Positions 21,076-32,215 of a stretch of DNA of 64,000 nt are shown piece after piece. Location: the NCBI GenBank assembly GCA_039090855.1, contig CM077024.1, forward strand, positions 61,403,594 through 61,467,593, written 5' to 3'. Position numbers and translations under genes: made by a program. Source of the DNA: Macrothele yani. Its lineage: Eukaryota > Arthropoda > Arachnida > Araneae > Macrothelidae. Each line of letters starts with the position of its first letter. The stretch's first letter is position 1. The notes beneath the pieces were generated by a model, which worked only from the letters and a program-made list of their open reading frames with translations, searched no databases and was not told the origin of the DNA.

Positions 21076-22387
21076 TTTAAAGCTGATAGTGTATGAAAAT
21101 ATAAAAAAATATTGGAAAATATTTTTAAGAAGGTAATGCGGCAACGATTTAAAATAATGGAAACGCAAATAATTTATTTAAAATCAATAAGTAGCTATTA
21201 AATTCAGCAAACTATTGATTTGAATCAAAAAAAAAAAAAAAAGGCTTCCACGTGCTTTACATAGAAAAGCTGAAATAATGTGAATCTTTTTCCTTGTTGC
21301 TATTACCTCCTTCATTCGGATTTATTTATTATGTTTGCTCAAAAAGTTTCGCATTTCACCAAACATTTTGATATTTCGTCTTGTTATGCACTAAGGAAAT
21401 TTCAGTTTTTAACATTTCATATTATTTATTTGGTCAATATAGCAACGAAATGGCGTATTAAATGCAAGCATTCATTAACAAGAAACGTCAAAATCATATC
21501 TCTCAGCAAATTAAAACCATCGTGATATTTTTTTATATCGCAGATACCGGAATGTCTTCTCTGGAATTTAAGACCTGGCCGAATCTGAAATAATTCAATA
21601 TTTTGCAAGACCCTTGGCATTCTAGTAAGCACTAAGGAAAATTACTGTTTTTTACTTAAATTTTATAACTTCCGCCGCTAAATGGGTACTGACTGCTTTG
21701 AATCTCAATATAAATAGAAAATCAGAGTACCAAACTCGTATTCCTTTGACTTAATGCAAAATAGACTTGCTTAAATGCATCGTGATGACCCGCTGAAAAT
21801 GGCGCCTACATTCTCACGCCTCATGGGCTGGGTATCCAATCTAGCTTCTTGTATATGATATCTGTGAGTTTATCTACCGAAAATTTATGGTTGGCCGCCA
21901 GGTGGCGTGCTTACGATTTGTAAACCGTCCTAATCCGAGTGAAGCATTGACTACTCACGACAACCTTTTATAATGTATGCTCACCTTAAGCCATGGGAAC
22001 GCAACCCTTAATTAACTGATGCGCCAAAGGAGTCCATTTATGTACACTTAAATTGGTTGCTTTTTCATTTACTGTGTGAGAAGCGTTGTAATGTTCCAAA
22101 ATGTTTAAAACTTGTATATGTAACTTAGGAAACAATACGAAAAGTTTGTTCTTCTTATTCACTCACTTTGAGTGAAAGAGGAGCCACTCAAAGTTCAAGG
22201 AAGTCTTACTTACAGTTTGTCTTTTATTCAGAAAAAAACTCACTAGGCACTTCACTACGAAGAACTTCTAGGAAATTATTCCAAGAACAGCAATAGTCAC
22301 TTAATCTTATTAACTTGATTTTGTAAACACAATAGTAGATTAACGAACTGTAAAACGAAATATGCATATTGTGGCACGAAAAAGACT
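20531..22387. other. No gene; AT microsatellite
   Basis: Contains an (AT)n run at about 21043-21070 and an A-run at about 21227-21242. No coding frame or element ends were recognised. A small hairpin (accgtaa/ttacggt) sits near 20591-20606. Confidence 0.5.
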
Positions 22388-22556
22388 ATGTGACGTGCCT
22401 GTACCACAGGACGCACATGAGATAAGGGCAGATAGCAGCGAGAGCATACGTTCAGGTAGCTCAGTTGGGAGAGCCGCTTTTTCCGGAATGAGGGGACTTG
22501 GGTTCGATGCCCGGCGTGGACAAAAAAAATGACGGAGAAACCAACTTCGTTATATT
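22388..22556 (+). repeat. tRNA-headed repeat, SINE-b copy 1
   Basis: A leader (acgtgcctgtaccacaggac ... gagcatacg) is followed by a tRNA-like head: A box tagctcagttgggagagc and B box gggttcgatgcccggcgtgg. A body gacgga...acttcgttat follows. The same leader, head and body recur at 22816. The head resembles a tRNA in the elongator type, but the acceptor stem does not pair convincingly, so a SINE is preferred. Confidence 0.8.
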
Positions 22557-22815
22557 GACGCCCGAACTTCAAGAATGACCTGGCCGTTTAAGTTCTCGCA
22601 ATGGTGTGATGTTCTTTGTACACCACGAGACAGGAAAGATAAGAGAATACCTTGCGCTTCAAAAAAAATGTGTGTGATGTTACGTTCCACACACTAAATT
22701 AACTGGGATTTCTCCAATGTACGTTCTTCAGCGGATGACTGCCTACAGCGACACTTGGTCCCAGGTGATGCTTGAGCGGCCATGACCCCGGCCTTCTTTC
22801 GGATGGAGGGGAGAA

Positions 22816-22978
22816 ATGTGACGTGCCTGCATCGCAGGACGCACATGAGATAAAGGCAGCGAGAGCATACGTCCGCGTAGCTCAGTTGGGAGAGCGACTT
22901 ATTCTGAAATGAGGGAACACGGATTTGGTGCCCGTCGTGGGCAAAAATGACGGATAAAATTTACTTCGTTATAACTAT
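22816..22978 (+). repeat. tRNA-headed repeat, SINE-b copy 2
   Basis: Same order as copy 1: acgtgcctgcatcgcaggac, gagcatacg, A box gtagctcagttgggagagcg, a degenerate B box (ggatttggtgcccgtcgtgg) and gacggataaa...acttcgttat. It is followed directly by SINE-a copy 2. A detached A-box scrap of the same family (aggtagctcagttgggagag) occurs near 25132. Confidence 0.8.
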
Positions 22979-23193
22979 GCCGCCCCGGTGGCTCAGTGGT
23001 CTAAGCGATGCCCTCTGATCATTCGTCCGAAAGGGGTCCGGGTTCGACATGGATCCCGGTGGCGCATGGATGTTGTGTTTGTCTTACGGCACTGGCTCTC
23101 CCCTTCCCTGGAACCAGTGGCCCTAAATTAGGGACGGGCGACTGCTTATAGCCCATTGCGTTGCTCACGGTGGTCGTTAAACCTCCAATAAAA
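22979..23193 (+). repeat. tRNA-derived SINE, SINE-a copy 2
   Basis: gccccggtggctcagtggtc (A-box region), gggttcgacatggatccc (B-box region), then the family body: ttgtcttacggc, ccagtggccctaaattaggg, gcgactgctta and cacggtggtcgttaaacctc. The tail runs into an AT microsatellite (about 23192-23215). Confidence 0.9.
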
Positions 23194-23215
23194 TATATAT
23201 ATATATATATATATT
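23192..23215. repeat. (AT)n microsatellite in a SINE tail
   Basis: An uninterrupted at-dinucleotide run immediately follows the SINE-a copy 2 body. Confidence 0.95.
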
Positions 23216-23350
23216 TCGCCTTTTTCACGCTAGTTGCACGAAAAAGACAGTTTACACGACTACCACACACGCTTTTGCTGCTAGCTTAACACACTATATG
23301 TTCAACAATCTTACTTGTCAACCACGCACGAGTCACTCACCCTTGACTTC

Positions 23351-23556
23351 TTTTTTTTTTTTTATTGTGGGTTTAACGACCAACGTGAGCAACTCAGTGG
23401 GCTATGAGCAGTCGCCTGTGCCTAATTTAGGGCCACTGGTTCCAGTGCAGGGAGAGAGCCAGTGCCATAAGACACAAACACAACATCCATGCCTCATTGG
23501 GATTCTAGCCCGGAGCAATCTCGGACGAATGATCAGAAGCCACCGGGAAGGCACCC
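23351..23556 (-). repeat. tRNA-derived SINE, SINE-a copy 3 with A-box deletion
   Basis: Reverse complement of the SINE-a family. The poly-T (23351-23363) is the A-tail read backwards, then gtttaacgaccaacgtgagc, tgcctaatttagggccactg and cggacgaatgatcaga. About 20 bp between cgatc... and the gccaccggg head block are missing relative to copy 2, removing the A-box region. Such a copy should be unable to drive its own transcription. Confidence 0.88.
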
Positions 23557-23584
23557 TTGACATCAAAACTGTTGCCAGAGAACA

Positions 23585-23712
23585 TTCATTGAGTGAGAAA
23601 ATACAACGTTAAGGTAGAAACGCAAAAAGAGAATGAACTCATAATTTACATGGAGAAAGACAACTGAAAATTGAAGGTTAAATTAAAGTACACGTCATAG
23701 TGTAGACGTAAC
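23585..23712 (+). repeat. Dispersed repeat R1, copy 1
   Basis: Shares blocks with 32690-32795 and 39235-39352: acgttaaggt, aaagagaatgaactcataattta (compare acaaactcaaattta) and aaaattgaaggttaaattaa followed by agtacacgtca (compare agtatacgtcac). No coding content. Probably one end of an unidentified element. Confidence 0.6.
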
Positions 23713-23792
23713 ACTCATGTGAAATATTAAAAAAACGTTCCATGTCAAAATACGTCGTGAGGAGGAACCACGACGAAATTACATTACATGTA

Positions 23793-23855
23793 AGAAATTA
23801 CATGTTTTACATGTAATTTCTAAAATAGGATGGCAGATTTTCGATTTGCCATCCT
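23793..23855. repeat. Two adjacent perfect hairpins
   Basis: Hairpin 1: arms 23793-23805 and 23809-23821 (13 bp, core gaaattacatgt) with a 3-nt loop. Hairpin 2: arms 23827-23835 (aggatggca) and 23847-23855, loop of 11 nt. Only five bases separate them. Confidence 0.9.
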
Positions 23856-24932
23856 TCTCTGAATTTGTGCAACCAGGCCTTATCAGTGCCATATGAGCAG
23901 GCATACTCCCCGTACACTTAAGACTAATTGGCATGCTTTTCTTTTCTCCTCGTCTCCAAGCCGCATGCTTGTGAAAATGTAAAATCTTACCTCTTTTTTA
24001 ATCGTCTCCGTAACAACGTCACACAGATTTCGCAGACCGATCCTCCCTCGCCGCCAGCAAAGAGATACGACACAACCGTTGCTTTAAGCGCTTTTTCCTT
24101 GATGAAGCTAGGTCAGAACCCAGCGAAACCTTGGTCGACTTGAAAAAATAAGATATTTGTTCAGCTTCGAAGCAACAACTTTAAATCTAGAGGCACGTGT
24201 CAGGATCATTTTGAAAGCGTTACGTAATTAATCTGTTTATCACACACGCTAGTAAAATGTAATTTATTATAAGTGCTCTGATTTGGCAAAAACTCAAGCG
24301 AAGTAAACCCATTCGAATTATTTTATGTAGAGTAAGTTTTAATAGCTAGATAGTTCCTTTTGGTTTAAGAACTTAGAATTGCGCAGTAGCAAATCTTAAA
24401 ATGCTATGGTAGTTAATGCGCAAAAGCACAAACAGTATTTTCTTCTTTTCCTTTCTTATTTTCTTTCTTTTCCATTTCTTCTGTAAATATAAGTAAAAGT
24501 ACACCTGGTTATATTCTGCAAAAAATATTTAGTAATATTCTGAGAATTTCGTGGTTTAAGGAACAAGAAAGTTCCCAAATCATATTTCTTCAGCATACGC
24601 ATGAAATAATGATAACACCCTGTTACCTATTGTATTGGAATTCTCGATTTTTTAGGCTTAAATGAGAAAATAGACTGGTTTGACAATCTAAGATAATCAT
24701 TTTAGGCTCGCAAGTGGAATCTTAAAATTAAATTTCATACGGCAGGATTCTAAATTGAAAGTTTTGTATGTTGTTTATGAACGACAATGTAGAACCAAAA
24801 TGCCTGACGTAACGTTTTTCTGTTTCTAAAAAGTTGCTGAAACGATTTCAATCGTGTGACGCAACGCATCCCTATTGTCATATCAAAATTATTTGGATGA
24901 AATGACGTCTCACCAGCAGCTGTAAAAAAATC

Positions 24933-24965
<33 letters not shown>

Positions 24966-25355
24966 AACAAAACAAAGTGATACATGCGTGTACTGTGTTG
25001 ATTGGCTATGTTTTATTGTTATAAAAAGCATACCTTGATATGTAATGTAACAAAATCACACGAAACAATGTTTCTTCAAAATGAAATAGATGTTTTCCAA
25101 ATGCAAAACAATGAACATTGCAAAAGTGAACAGGTAGCTCAGTTGGGAGAGTTACAACAATAAAAAAAATTATATTGCTTTAGGCAGAGATTCAACAATT
25201 TAAACAGGCAAGCACGAGGAAGCGCCAACAAAACGGAACAAACGCTCAAAAAGTTGAGACGTTCAGACAAAGAAAATTATCTATATACTGTATATATACG
25301 TATAATTGAATGTTCGTTTGTTTGTTTCTTTGTTTGTTTGTATCTCCGCAATACA
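23856..25355. other. No gene; homopolymer T run
   Basis: A run of 31 T lies at 24934-24964. A short block at about 24555-24597 (taaggaacaagaaagttccc) resembles the complement of 26700-26760. A (gttt)n-like stretch precedes the minisatellite at 25.3 kb. No convincing coding frame. Confidence 0.5.
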
Positions 25356-25358
25356 AAT

Positions 25359-25760
25359 CTACAGTTTTCAATTTAGAATCATCAAATTTGGTGTACTATC
25401 TCATTGGTACTCTAGGTAAAACCGTAGACGGTTTTTGGAAGGGATCGAGGCCCGGGGTCACGAGGCCCTACACAAAATTTCCGTAAATTCTACAGTTTTC
25501 AATTTAGAACCACCAAATTTGGTATACTATCTCATGGTACCCTAACTTAGACCGTAGAAGGTTTTTGGAAGGGCTTGGAGCCCTGGGTCGGTCGGAAACC
25601 GGGGTCAAGAAATTTTTGCTAAATCTACTGTTTTAAATTTACAACCACCAAATTTGGTATACTGTCTCATGGTACTCTAACTTAGACCCTAGACGGTTTT
25701 CGGATGGGGTCGGAGCCTGGGGTCAACGGGCCCCCATACAAAATTTTCGTAAAAAATATT
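25359..25760 (+). repeat. Minisatellite of about 130-135 bp, three units
   Basis: Units start at 25359, 25489 and 25624 with tctacagttttcaatttaga or close variants. Each contains caaatttggt, actatctcat, gaccgtagacgg-like and cggggtca-like blocks. A (gttt)n-rich stretch lies just upstream (25307-25345). Confidence 0.92.
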
Positions 25761-26799
25761 TTTTACTTCTAAGAATTGTAACGCAATTCAGCACTCCAAT
25801 GCCCGATCTACAGTCTAAGTTAGAGACCGTAGATAACAATAAAGTGCAAAAAATCCATTTAATGGTCTATTAAAACACAAATGAATAAACCTTAGCTTTT
25901 CCCACCAACGAGCGGCTTCATCAGGAAGAAACACAATGTAATGTAAATAGAGAGTTACACATATTCAAAATTCGAAACTGTAAACAAAACGATGGACAAT
26001 GCCAATATCAGGTCGCATGCACGCGACATGACATAGGCACATTGCATTTCAGTGACGCGGATTTTCAGGAGCGCACGTCAGATGTACGGCAGTTCTATAG
26101 ATGTCTCCTCGAAGGTAAGTATTTCCATTCCTCTCCCTTTCTTTTTGTTTCGTTAAAGTAAATTGACTAAATTATTTTTTTTTTATTTTTCACATTTGCA
26201 GTCATTCCGGCTCCTCTCTTTTTTTCTTTTTTTAGCAGAAATATTACTGCATCAGCCAATCATTGCGGTGGCTGGATTAATTTGGAGGAACCCTACTTTT
26301 CACACGGAAAACTCTACGTCGCCTGCTCAAGGGTGGGCAATCATAAAAATCTCTACATTTTTGCTCCCAATGGAAAAACCAGAAATATTGTTTACCAAAA
26401 AGCAATAACCTAAATGAATTAAAATAAATTTACTGGAGATTTACAGGAATATATTTTTCACTCATTAACTTTCACCGGCTGAACTTACTGATTCCACGAA
26501 TAGTAATATTTGCCCAGGAAATGCCGGTTACTATGAAGAAATTTCGTTGAACGGGACGGTTAAATGTAAAACATTAATTATTATTAACCCCTTAAGCAGT
26601 TAATATTCTTGAACCACACTGTTCGCTCTCCAAACAGAAATGTTGATATAGTAGATGGGTTCTCTAAAGCTAATGCAATATAATTTCTGCTCCCTTTTCA
26701 TCTCGACAGTATCAACCCAGAAATATGATTGGAAACTTCCTTGTTCCTTAAACCAACTGGATCTTCCTCATATTTTCGGTAATAACTGGATCTTCCGCA
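25761..26799. other. No gene; possible retroelement-end motif
   Basis: The minus strand near 25890-25930 reads tcctgatgaagccgctcgtt then ggtgggaaaagc, close to motifs at 14.68 and 33.2 kb. An open frame at 26163-26408 (plus) is low-complexity and unassigned. Confidence 0.4.
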
Positions 26800-27735
26800 C
26801 ATGTTCCGCATTCTACAACAATCTGAGCAGTATGGGGTGGCACATTATCTTCTGAAAGAAGGCGCTACTATAGGGAAAAACCGTCGCCGTGAAAGAATGT
26901 TCCTAATCGGCGATGATGTTTAGGTAGGTGACAGTCGTCAGAGTTTGCTGGACATGAATGAATGGGTCCAGGGTTTCCCAGCAGAAACATTGCCCAAAGC
27001 ATTACACTTCCTTCACCGGGTTGTTTTCTCTTCACGGTGCATCCCACTTCGCCAACAACAATTCCCCAGGTAAACAACACACACGTACTCGGCCATCAAC
27101 ATGGCACAACAGGAAACGAGATTCATTGGACCAGAGGACTTTCTTCAATCATTCAATGTACAGTTTTGATGCTCGCGTGCCCATTGTAGACGCTTTGGAA
27201 GGGGAACTAAAGTTAGCATGGGCATTCGGAACGTCCTCCGGCTACACAGCCCCATTTTATGCAGACTTTGGTGTACTCTGCATTGTGACATATTACTCTA
27301 GTCACCAGCACAAAAGTTATAGACAAGTTGCGCCACAGTATCTCTTCTGTTAGCTCGTACCATACGGGATAACCTTCGCTCACCGCTAACATCGATGAAC
27401 CGTTGTCGGCACAGACATTGCCGGCGTTCTGTGGTTTTCCCGCCTCGGACCACTTTCTGAAGGTACTGACCACGACTGACCGTGAATATCCTACAAGCCT
27501 TGCCATCTCGGAAATGCTCTGACCCAGTCGTCTGCCGATTACGATTTGGCCTTTGTCGAACTCACTTACGTTTGCTGCCTTTCCCATCTGAAGAACACGA
27601 ATAACACTGATTAACAGAGCTCAATATCAGATGCTATTTATACCGTGTCATAAACTTCACACCCGCCGTCGTTTATCTGCAGTTGCTTCGATTTGCATAA
27701 AAACGCACTCGTCAAAACGTATTGACTCTTCAGTG
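26800..27735 (-). mobile_element. Tc1-like transposon, copy T4-A, 3'-truncated
   Basis: The right (5') end finishes ...attgactcttcagtg with TA at 27736-27737. The transposase starts MGKAANVSEFDKGQIVIGRR at 27587, with HTH ISEMARLVGYSRSVVVSTFR. Frame breaks follow. The first catalytic motif reads WSNESRF (Asp to Asn); GEGSVMLWAMFLLGNPGP and LNIIADEEH follow, and the second-Asp region is frameshifted. Sequence identity to the family ends near 26800, so the third catalytic motif and left inverted end are missing. T4-B lies at 57283-58491. Confidence 0.82.
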
Positions 27736-27737
27736 TA

Positions 27738-28640
27738 GAGTGCCATGTAAACAGTCACTGCATTCGTGATATTTCAGCGGCACTGAAGATCTCTATGTCT
27801 ACGGTTGGGGCCGAATCTACTGAGAAACGATCCGATAAACATCTGAAGCTAACAAAATGTGTCGTAGAGTTCTCGAAAGGACTATCCACACAGAACGCAT
27901 GTTAACATTATCTCAAATTACCCAAACCCTATATGAGAGTATTGGGACTGATGTTAGTGCGCTGGATTTTGCATGATATGAGGTTTGAAACATCTTTATT
28001 GAATTCTAAAAACGATACATTTATGTAATATGTACAATGATATGAGATATAATACACACAAGATGAGCGGCTATACAAGTAATGATGGAGGATCATTGAA
28101 ATCCTCTTTTACACGTAACAAGCGCTATAAAAAAAAAACAATTTAACATGGCAATCCATATGCTCTAGGAACAAGCACAGATCAAAGAACAGCGAAAAAA
28201 ACGAAAACTGCAGTGCAATCACAGAATAATAGCTAAAGAGATACAATAAAATGCATACAGTAGATTTTGTAAAAGAACAAAACACTAAGAAACAAAATGC
28301 AAAACTAAGGGCAAGAAAGAAAAATACAAATAACACTGCTGGAAATAAACTATCACCCTGCATGATTAGGGTAGTTATAATATATAAAAATTTAAAAAAA
28401 TGCACATGCACCCAGGAAAACTAATACGCTCGATTAAAAAGTACAAGAAATGAAAATACATAAACAATGGTACAAATTAATCATGGCCACAAATACATCA
28501 TAATCACAATCAGCCTAAAGCATATGAAGAATATTACGGTGTCAGAAAAAGACATCGTTTTAGATACAACAGTTTCACTTACCCATAACCTCGGGAGAAT
28601 CCAAGCTAAATTTCAAAATACATGCCATCGTGTTCAATAG
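27738..28640. other. No gene recognised
   Basis: AT-rich. An open frame on the minus strand at 28109-28411 is Phe/Leu-rich low-complexity sequence over an A-rich strand and is not accepted as a gene. Confidence 0.5.
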
Positions 28641-28890
28641 TTTGAAGCTATCTGCTTGCCAATTGTTCAATGCCTGCACGGTACAAAGCTTTCGGTTTAG
28701 AGACAAAGACCTTTTCGCACACGCGTTCCACATTGTCCAAAGTATTCAACTGCTTGCCACGGAGAAAATGCGCCATCGTCCGAAACAAGAGCCAGTCTGA
28801 AGGGAAAAAGGTTCGGGTTGTATGCTGGATGAGGCAGCAGCTGCATTCCGTGCAGTTCTTAAAGTTCAACTGAAGTTAGATCACCGATAT
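28640..28890 (-). pseudogene. Mariner transposase C-terminal relic
   Basis: Reads PSDWLLFRTMAHFLRGKQL, VFVSKPKALYRAGIEQLASR, then, in shifted frame, TIEHDGMYFEI-like residues. This matches the end of mariner transposases (APSDYHLF...FY..GI..L..RW). A second relic of the same family lies at 42755-43305, sharing KPKA.YRAGIEQ. No inverted ends seen. Confidence 0.7.
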
Positions 28891-28948
28891 AATGTTTTGC
28901 ATTATCTTGTTACAGCAGTGCTAACTTTTGGTTAACTAAGGAAAGATA

Positions 28949-30201
28949 AGCACACCGGTCAAAAACTCAGCCACTTATAACAGAAATGACAGTAGGACGT
29001 TGCCTGTTACACAGAGGACACCGTGATAGTATTGTTAGGAGATAATTACACTGACGTAGTGTAAAAGGTCATTTATGTCTCGTGCAGTGGTGCAGAGCAA
29101 CGTGTGTGTTGAATTTAGTCTACAATATGGGTCGTAAGACAGACGTTACTGAGTGGCAAAACAGAGCCATGTCTGGCCGTGCCCAAAGTGAATCAAGTCG
29201 TCCAATTTGTTGATGGGACGAAGCGTACTTTCCAGCGGGTCTACAAACAGTGGTGTAGTTCGCAGTCAGCTACAAATCGGCGGCGAATTGTGGCTGGAAA
29301 ACGATTCTCACCAACAGGGACCGCCGCCATGTTTCATGCCTAGTAACTGGAAATCGGTTTCAAACCAGGCAACAATTTCTCCAAACAGTCAATGAAAGTC
29401 CACTCCAACCAATTTCAGAAAAGACATTGCGACTAGAACTGTTGCGATGGACATCTCGAGCAGAGTACCACGAAAGAGGCCTCTTTTAATAGCAAGTCAC
29501 AAAGCCGTACGTTATCAATGGACTCAGAGGCCCCGAAACTTTACTGTGGATGACTGAAAACGAGTAACTTGGTCTGCTGAGTCTCGTATTTGTTTGTACT
29601 CCAATGAAGGGAGACAACGTGTGCATCGCAGGCCCAATGGATCATTTAATTCGGATTGTGTCGAAGGTATTGTTCAAGCTGGAGGGGGTTCTGCGATGTT
29701 TTGGGGATGTTTTTCGTACCGCGAAATAGGCTCTCTAGTAGCAGTGATGATGAATTTGAACCAGCATACTTACCTCCCCATTCTGAATGACGAAGTGTTG
29801 CCAATTGCCCTACATCTCCGGGCGCAGCTTCACATTGCCACTCCTGTCTTCCAAGATGACAACTGCCGTGTGCACATGGCTAAAACCGTATCTGAGTGGT
29901 ATGATGAACAATCAGCAAAACTATCTCACCTCATCTGGCCGGCCAAATCCCCAGACTTAAATCCTATTGGAAATCTGTGGGATGATTTGGAATAGAAGGT
30001 GAAACGCTGAAATAGACACCCACGTACCCTGGCGGAACATCGGGACCAGCTGACGCACGAGTGGTTGCAAATCCATGTTCAATCCATCCACAACCTCGTG
30101 GAGTCTCTACCACACCGGATTCATGTTGTTATTAAGGCAAGAGGCGCCGTCACCCGTTATTAGGTACGTTCTGACATGACTAATTTTTTGTCTGGTGTGC
30201 T
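28949..30201 (+). mobile_element. Tc1-like transposon, complete copy
   Basis: Left end agcacaccggtcaaaaactc (28949, preceded by TA) and right end ...ttttttgtctggtgtgct (30201) are inverted. The right TA has decayed to CA. Length 1253 bp. The next Tc1 element starts only 24 bp further on. Confidence 0.88.
29127..30163 (+). pseudogene. Tc1-like transposase, broken
   Basis: Starts MGRKTDVTEWQNRAM. The N-terminal half is split over frames. The first catalytic motif reads WSAESR (Asp to Ala). From 29594 a clear frame shows AGGGSAMFWGCFSYREIGSL, FQDDNCRVHMAKTVSEWYD (second Asp) and SPDLNPIGNLWDDLE, where the third acidic residue has become Gly, then a stop. The C-terminus continues to ARGAVTRY at 30163. 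Two lost catalytic residues plus stops; inactive. Confidence 0.83.
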
Positions 30202-30224
30202 CACCTCCGCTGAAGTCTGACATA

Positions 30225-31491
30225 CATGGGTTGTCCAAAATAATGGAAACACATTGAAACACTAGGTGTTACGCACCTAATATACTGTGTGAGCTCCCTT
30301 GGCATTTAAAACTGCTTCAATCCTCCTTGAAATGGACGCATACAAGTCCTGGATGTTGGTATGTGGTATGTTGTACCATTCCTCCTGCAGAAACTGCTCC
30401 AATTCCTTGAGAGACGCCGGAGGAGGATAACGGGATCGCACACAGTTTTCCAACACAGACCACAGGGGCTCAATGATGTTTAAGTCCGGTGATTGTGCAG
30501 GGCAGGGAAGGTGTGCAACATTTAATCACATGTTCCTCAAACGGTGATTAAACAGTTCAACTTCTGTGAATCGGGGCATTGTCATCTTCAAAGGAGGAAT
30601 TCCCTTACGGAAACAATGTCTGCGCTATTAAATGCACATGGTCGGCCAAAAGAGTGACATAGTCACCGCTAGTGATCCGTCCGTGTAAGGTGATAATGGG
30701 ACCTGCTGCAAACCACGAGATCATGGCCCGAACCATTACGGAACCGCCCATATGCTTCACTGTAGGAAGGAAACAGTCTGGGTTGTAGGCTTCTGCGGGG
30801 GTTCTCCACACGTAAACCCGTCCTGTGGTGGGGAATAGTGAGAAACTTGATTCATCGGAAAACAAGACATGTTTCCATTGATCCGCAGTCCACGTTTTAT
30901 GTTCCTGGCACCACTGTAGTCTCCGTTTCATATGTGACAGCAGGGGTTTTGCAATCGCAGCTCTGCCGTAAATATTGTGGTTATGCAACTCTCTTCGCTC
31001 GGTATGGGTCAACACTTGGTTTGGGGGATGTGTATTAAGCTCAGCAGTCACTTTCGTTGCCGTGGTCTTCCTCCTGGCGGTCACAATCCTATTTATTGTC
31101 CTCCTGTCTCCCGCAGTGAGTTTGATTTTCCTTCCACAGTTGTGTCTCGCAGATGATGTTGTGCCGTGAACATTGTACGCTGTCATGACCTTCGATACGG
31201 TACACCTCTCGATACTCCCAATACCTGGGCCACTGTGGTTACCGACGCACCAACCAGACGGGATCCTACAATCTGCCCTCTTTGGAACACCGATAGGTCA
31301 CTCATTGTGCCTTCGCCTGGAACGAAATTATGCAAACACCGAATTACAATGCAATCACACAGACCCTTGAGACTATAAGCAACACTTTTTTACAAAAACA
31401 ATTGGAGCTACATGTTCGTTTTGCTCAAAAAGCAGCACATACCAAAGTCACTGTTTTCAGCGAAGTATTTCCATTATTTTGGAAACCCATG
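30225..31491 (-). mobile_element. Tc1-like transposon, complete copy
   Basis: Left end catgggttgtccaaaataat at 30225 and right end ...attattttggaaacccatg at 31491 are inverted, with TA at 30223-30224 and 31492-31493. Length 1267 bp. Transposase on the minus strand. Confidence 0.94.
30277..31305 (-). pseudogene. Tc1-like transposase, broken but with intact catalytic residues
   Basis: Starts MSDLSVFQRGQIVGSRLVGA at 31305. A frameshift falls in the first HTH, where GVSRG continues as TVSKVMTAYN in the next frame. A long open stretch (GRKIKLTAGDRRTINRIVTA to LADHVHLIAQTLFP) contains WKHVLFSDESSF (first Asp). After a stop, FEDDNAPIHRS (second Asp) appears. A second frameshift leads to SPDLNIIEPLWSVLE (third acidic residue) and the C-terminus ISRRIEAVLNAKGAHTVY. 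Full length, with two frameshifts and one or more stops. Confidence 0.88.
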
Positions 31492-31699
31492 TACATCCTA
31501 TCCAATTGCTGAACAGTTCGTCATTGATAGACCAACCACTCGGAATGAGTTCAAAGTGTTTCATATAACTGCTAATTGAAGGTCTGTATATTTAACTCAA
31601 ATATAGTTTCCAACTCTATCCCCACTTTCTTCCAAACAGAACTCACGCCTACCTACTAGCAGATGTGACCCGTATTCATCTCGCCTCCATCTTCTCGCA

Positions 31700-31860
31700 G
31701 TTTTGTTCATATACGTACAGCGGAGAAGCCCAAATGTACTGGTAATGGCATTTGAAGCCAAGTCTTCCTTCTCCGGAGTCGCATGTTCTACCGCTTGAAC
31801 TACATCTACAAAGCACTACCGCTGCAACTTGCCGTCTTGACATCTGCGCCACCTCTGAAG
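31700..31860 (-). repeat. tRNA-headed repeat, SINE-e copy 1
   Basis: On the minus strand the head reads gtagttcaagcggtagaaca then tgcgactccggagaagg...ggcttcaaatgcc, a tRNA-like A and B box pair, followed by a body with acatttgggct. A second copy at 32085-32215 shares head and body. Confidence 0.7.
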
Positions 31861-32084
31861 TAGACACGTCACACTTATCCTCCCAATTGAGAAAGGCCGT
31901 TGCACAAAATCGCAGGTTATTTCGGATTAGCCGACTAACCATGCGTAAAGAAACTCTCTGTAGAACAATTCCAATTAATTCCAGATGACGAGTGAAAGAA
32001 GCATCACACATTTTTCGAAGCGCGGAAGAAACTTCAAACATCTTTTTTATTTGAACTCAGACCCAGACGATTCATTTTATGTTT

Positions 32085-32215
32085 GGGCACCACTACAGTG
32101 TAAAAGCCCAAATTTTCCAGTAATTGGAATCGAACCTACATCTTTTTTCTCCAGAGTCGGGTATTCTGCCCCTTGAACAACACCGATTAACAGTTATCGT
32201 TCACTTCTGAGGTAG
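32085..32215 (-). repeat. tRNA-headed repeat, SINE-e copy 2
   Basis: On the minus strand: gttcaaggggcagaataccc, gactctggag, B box ggttcgattcc, then aaaatttgggctttta. Upstream flank cctcagaagtg also matches copy 1 (cttcagaggtg). Confidence 0.7.

Noticed and set aside
22440..22525. Possible functional tRNA gene (A and B boxes, tagctcagttggg)
   Set aside because: The same leader, head and body recur at 22816, the acceptor stem does not pair, and the body continues beyond a tRNA. Treated as SINE-b.
24930..25031. Open frame with a poly-lysine run
   Set aside because: It is produced by the 31-base T homopolymer at 24934-24964.
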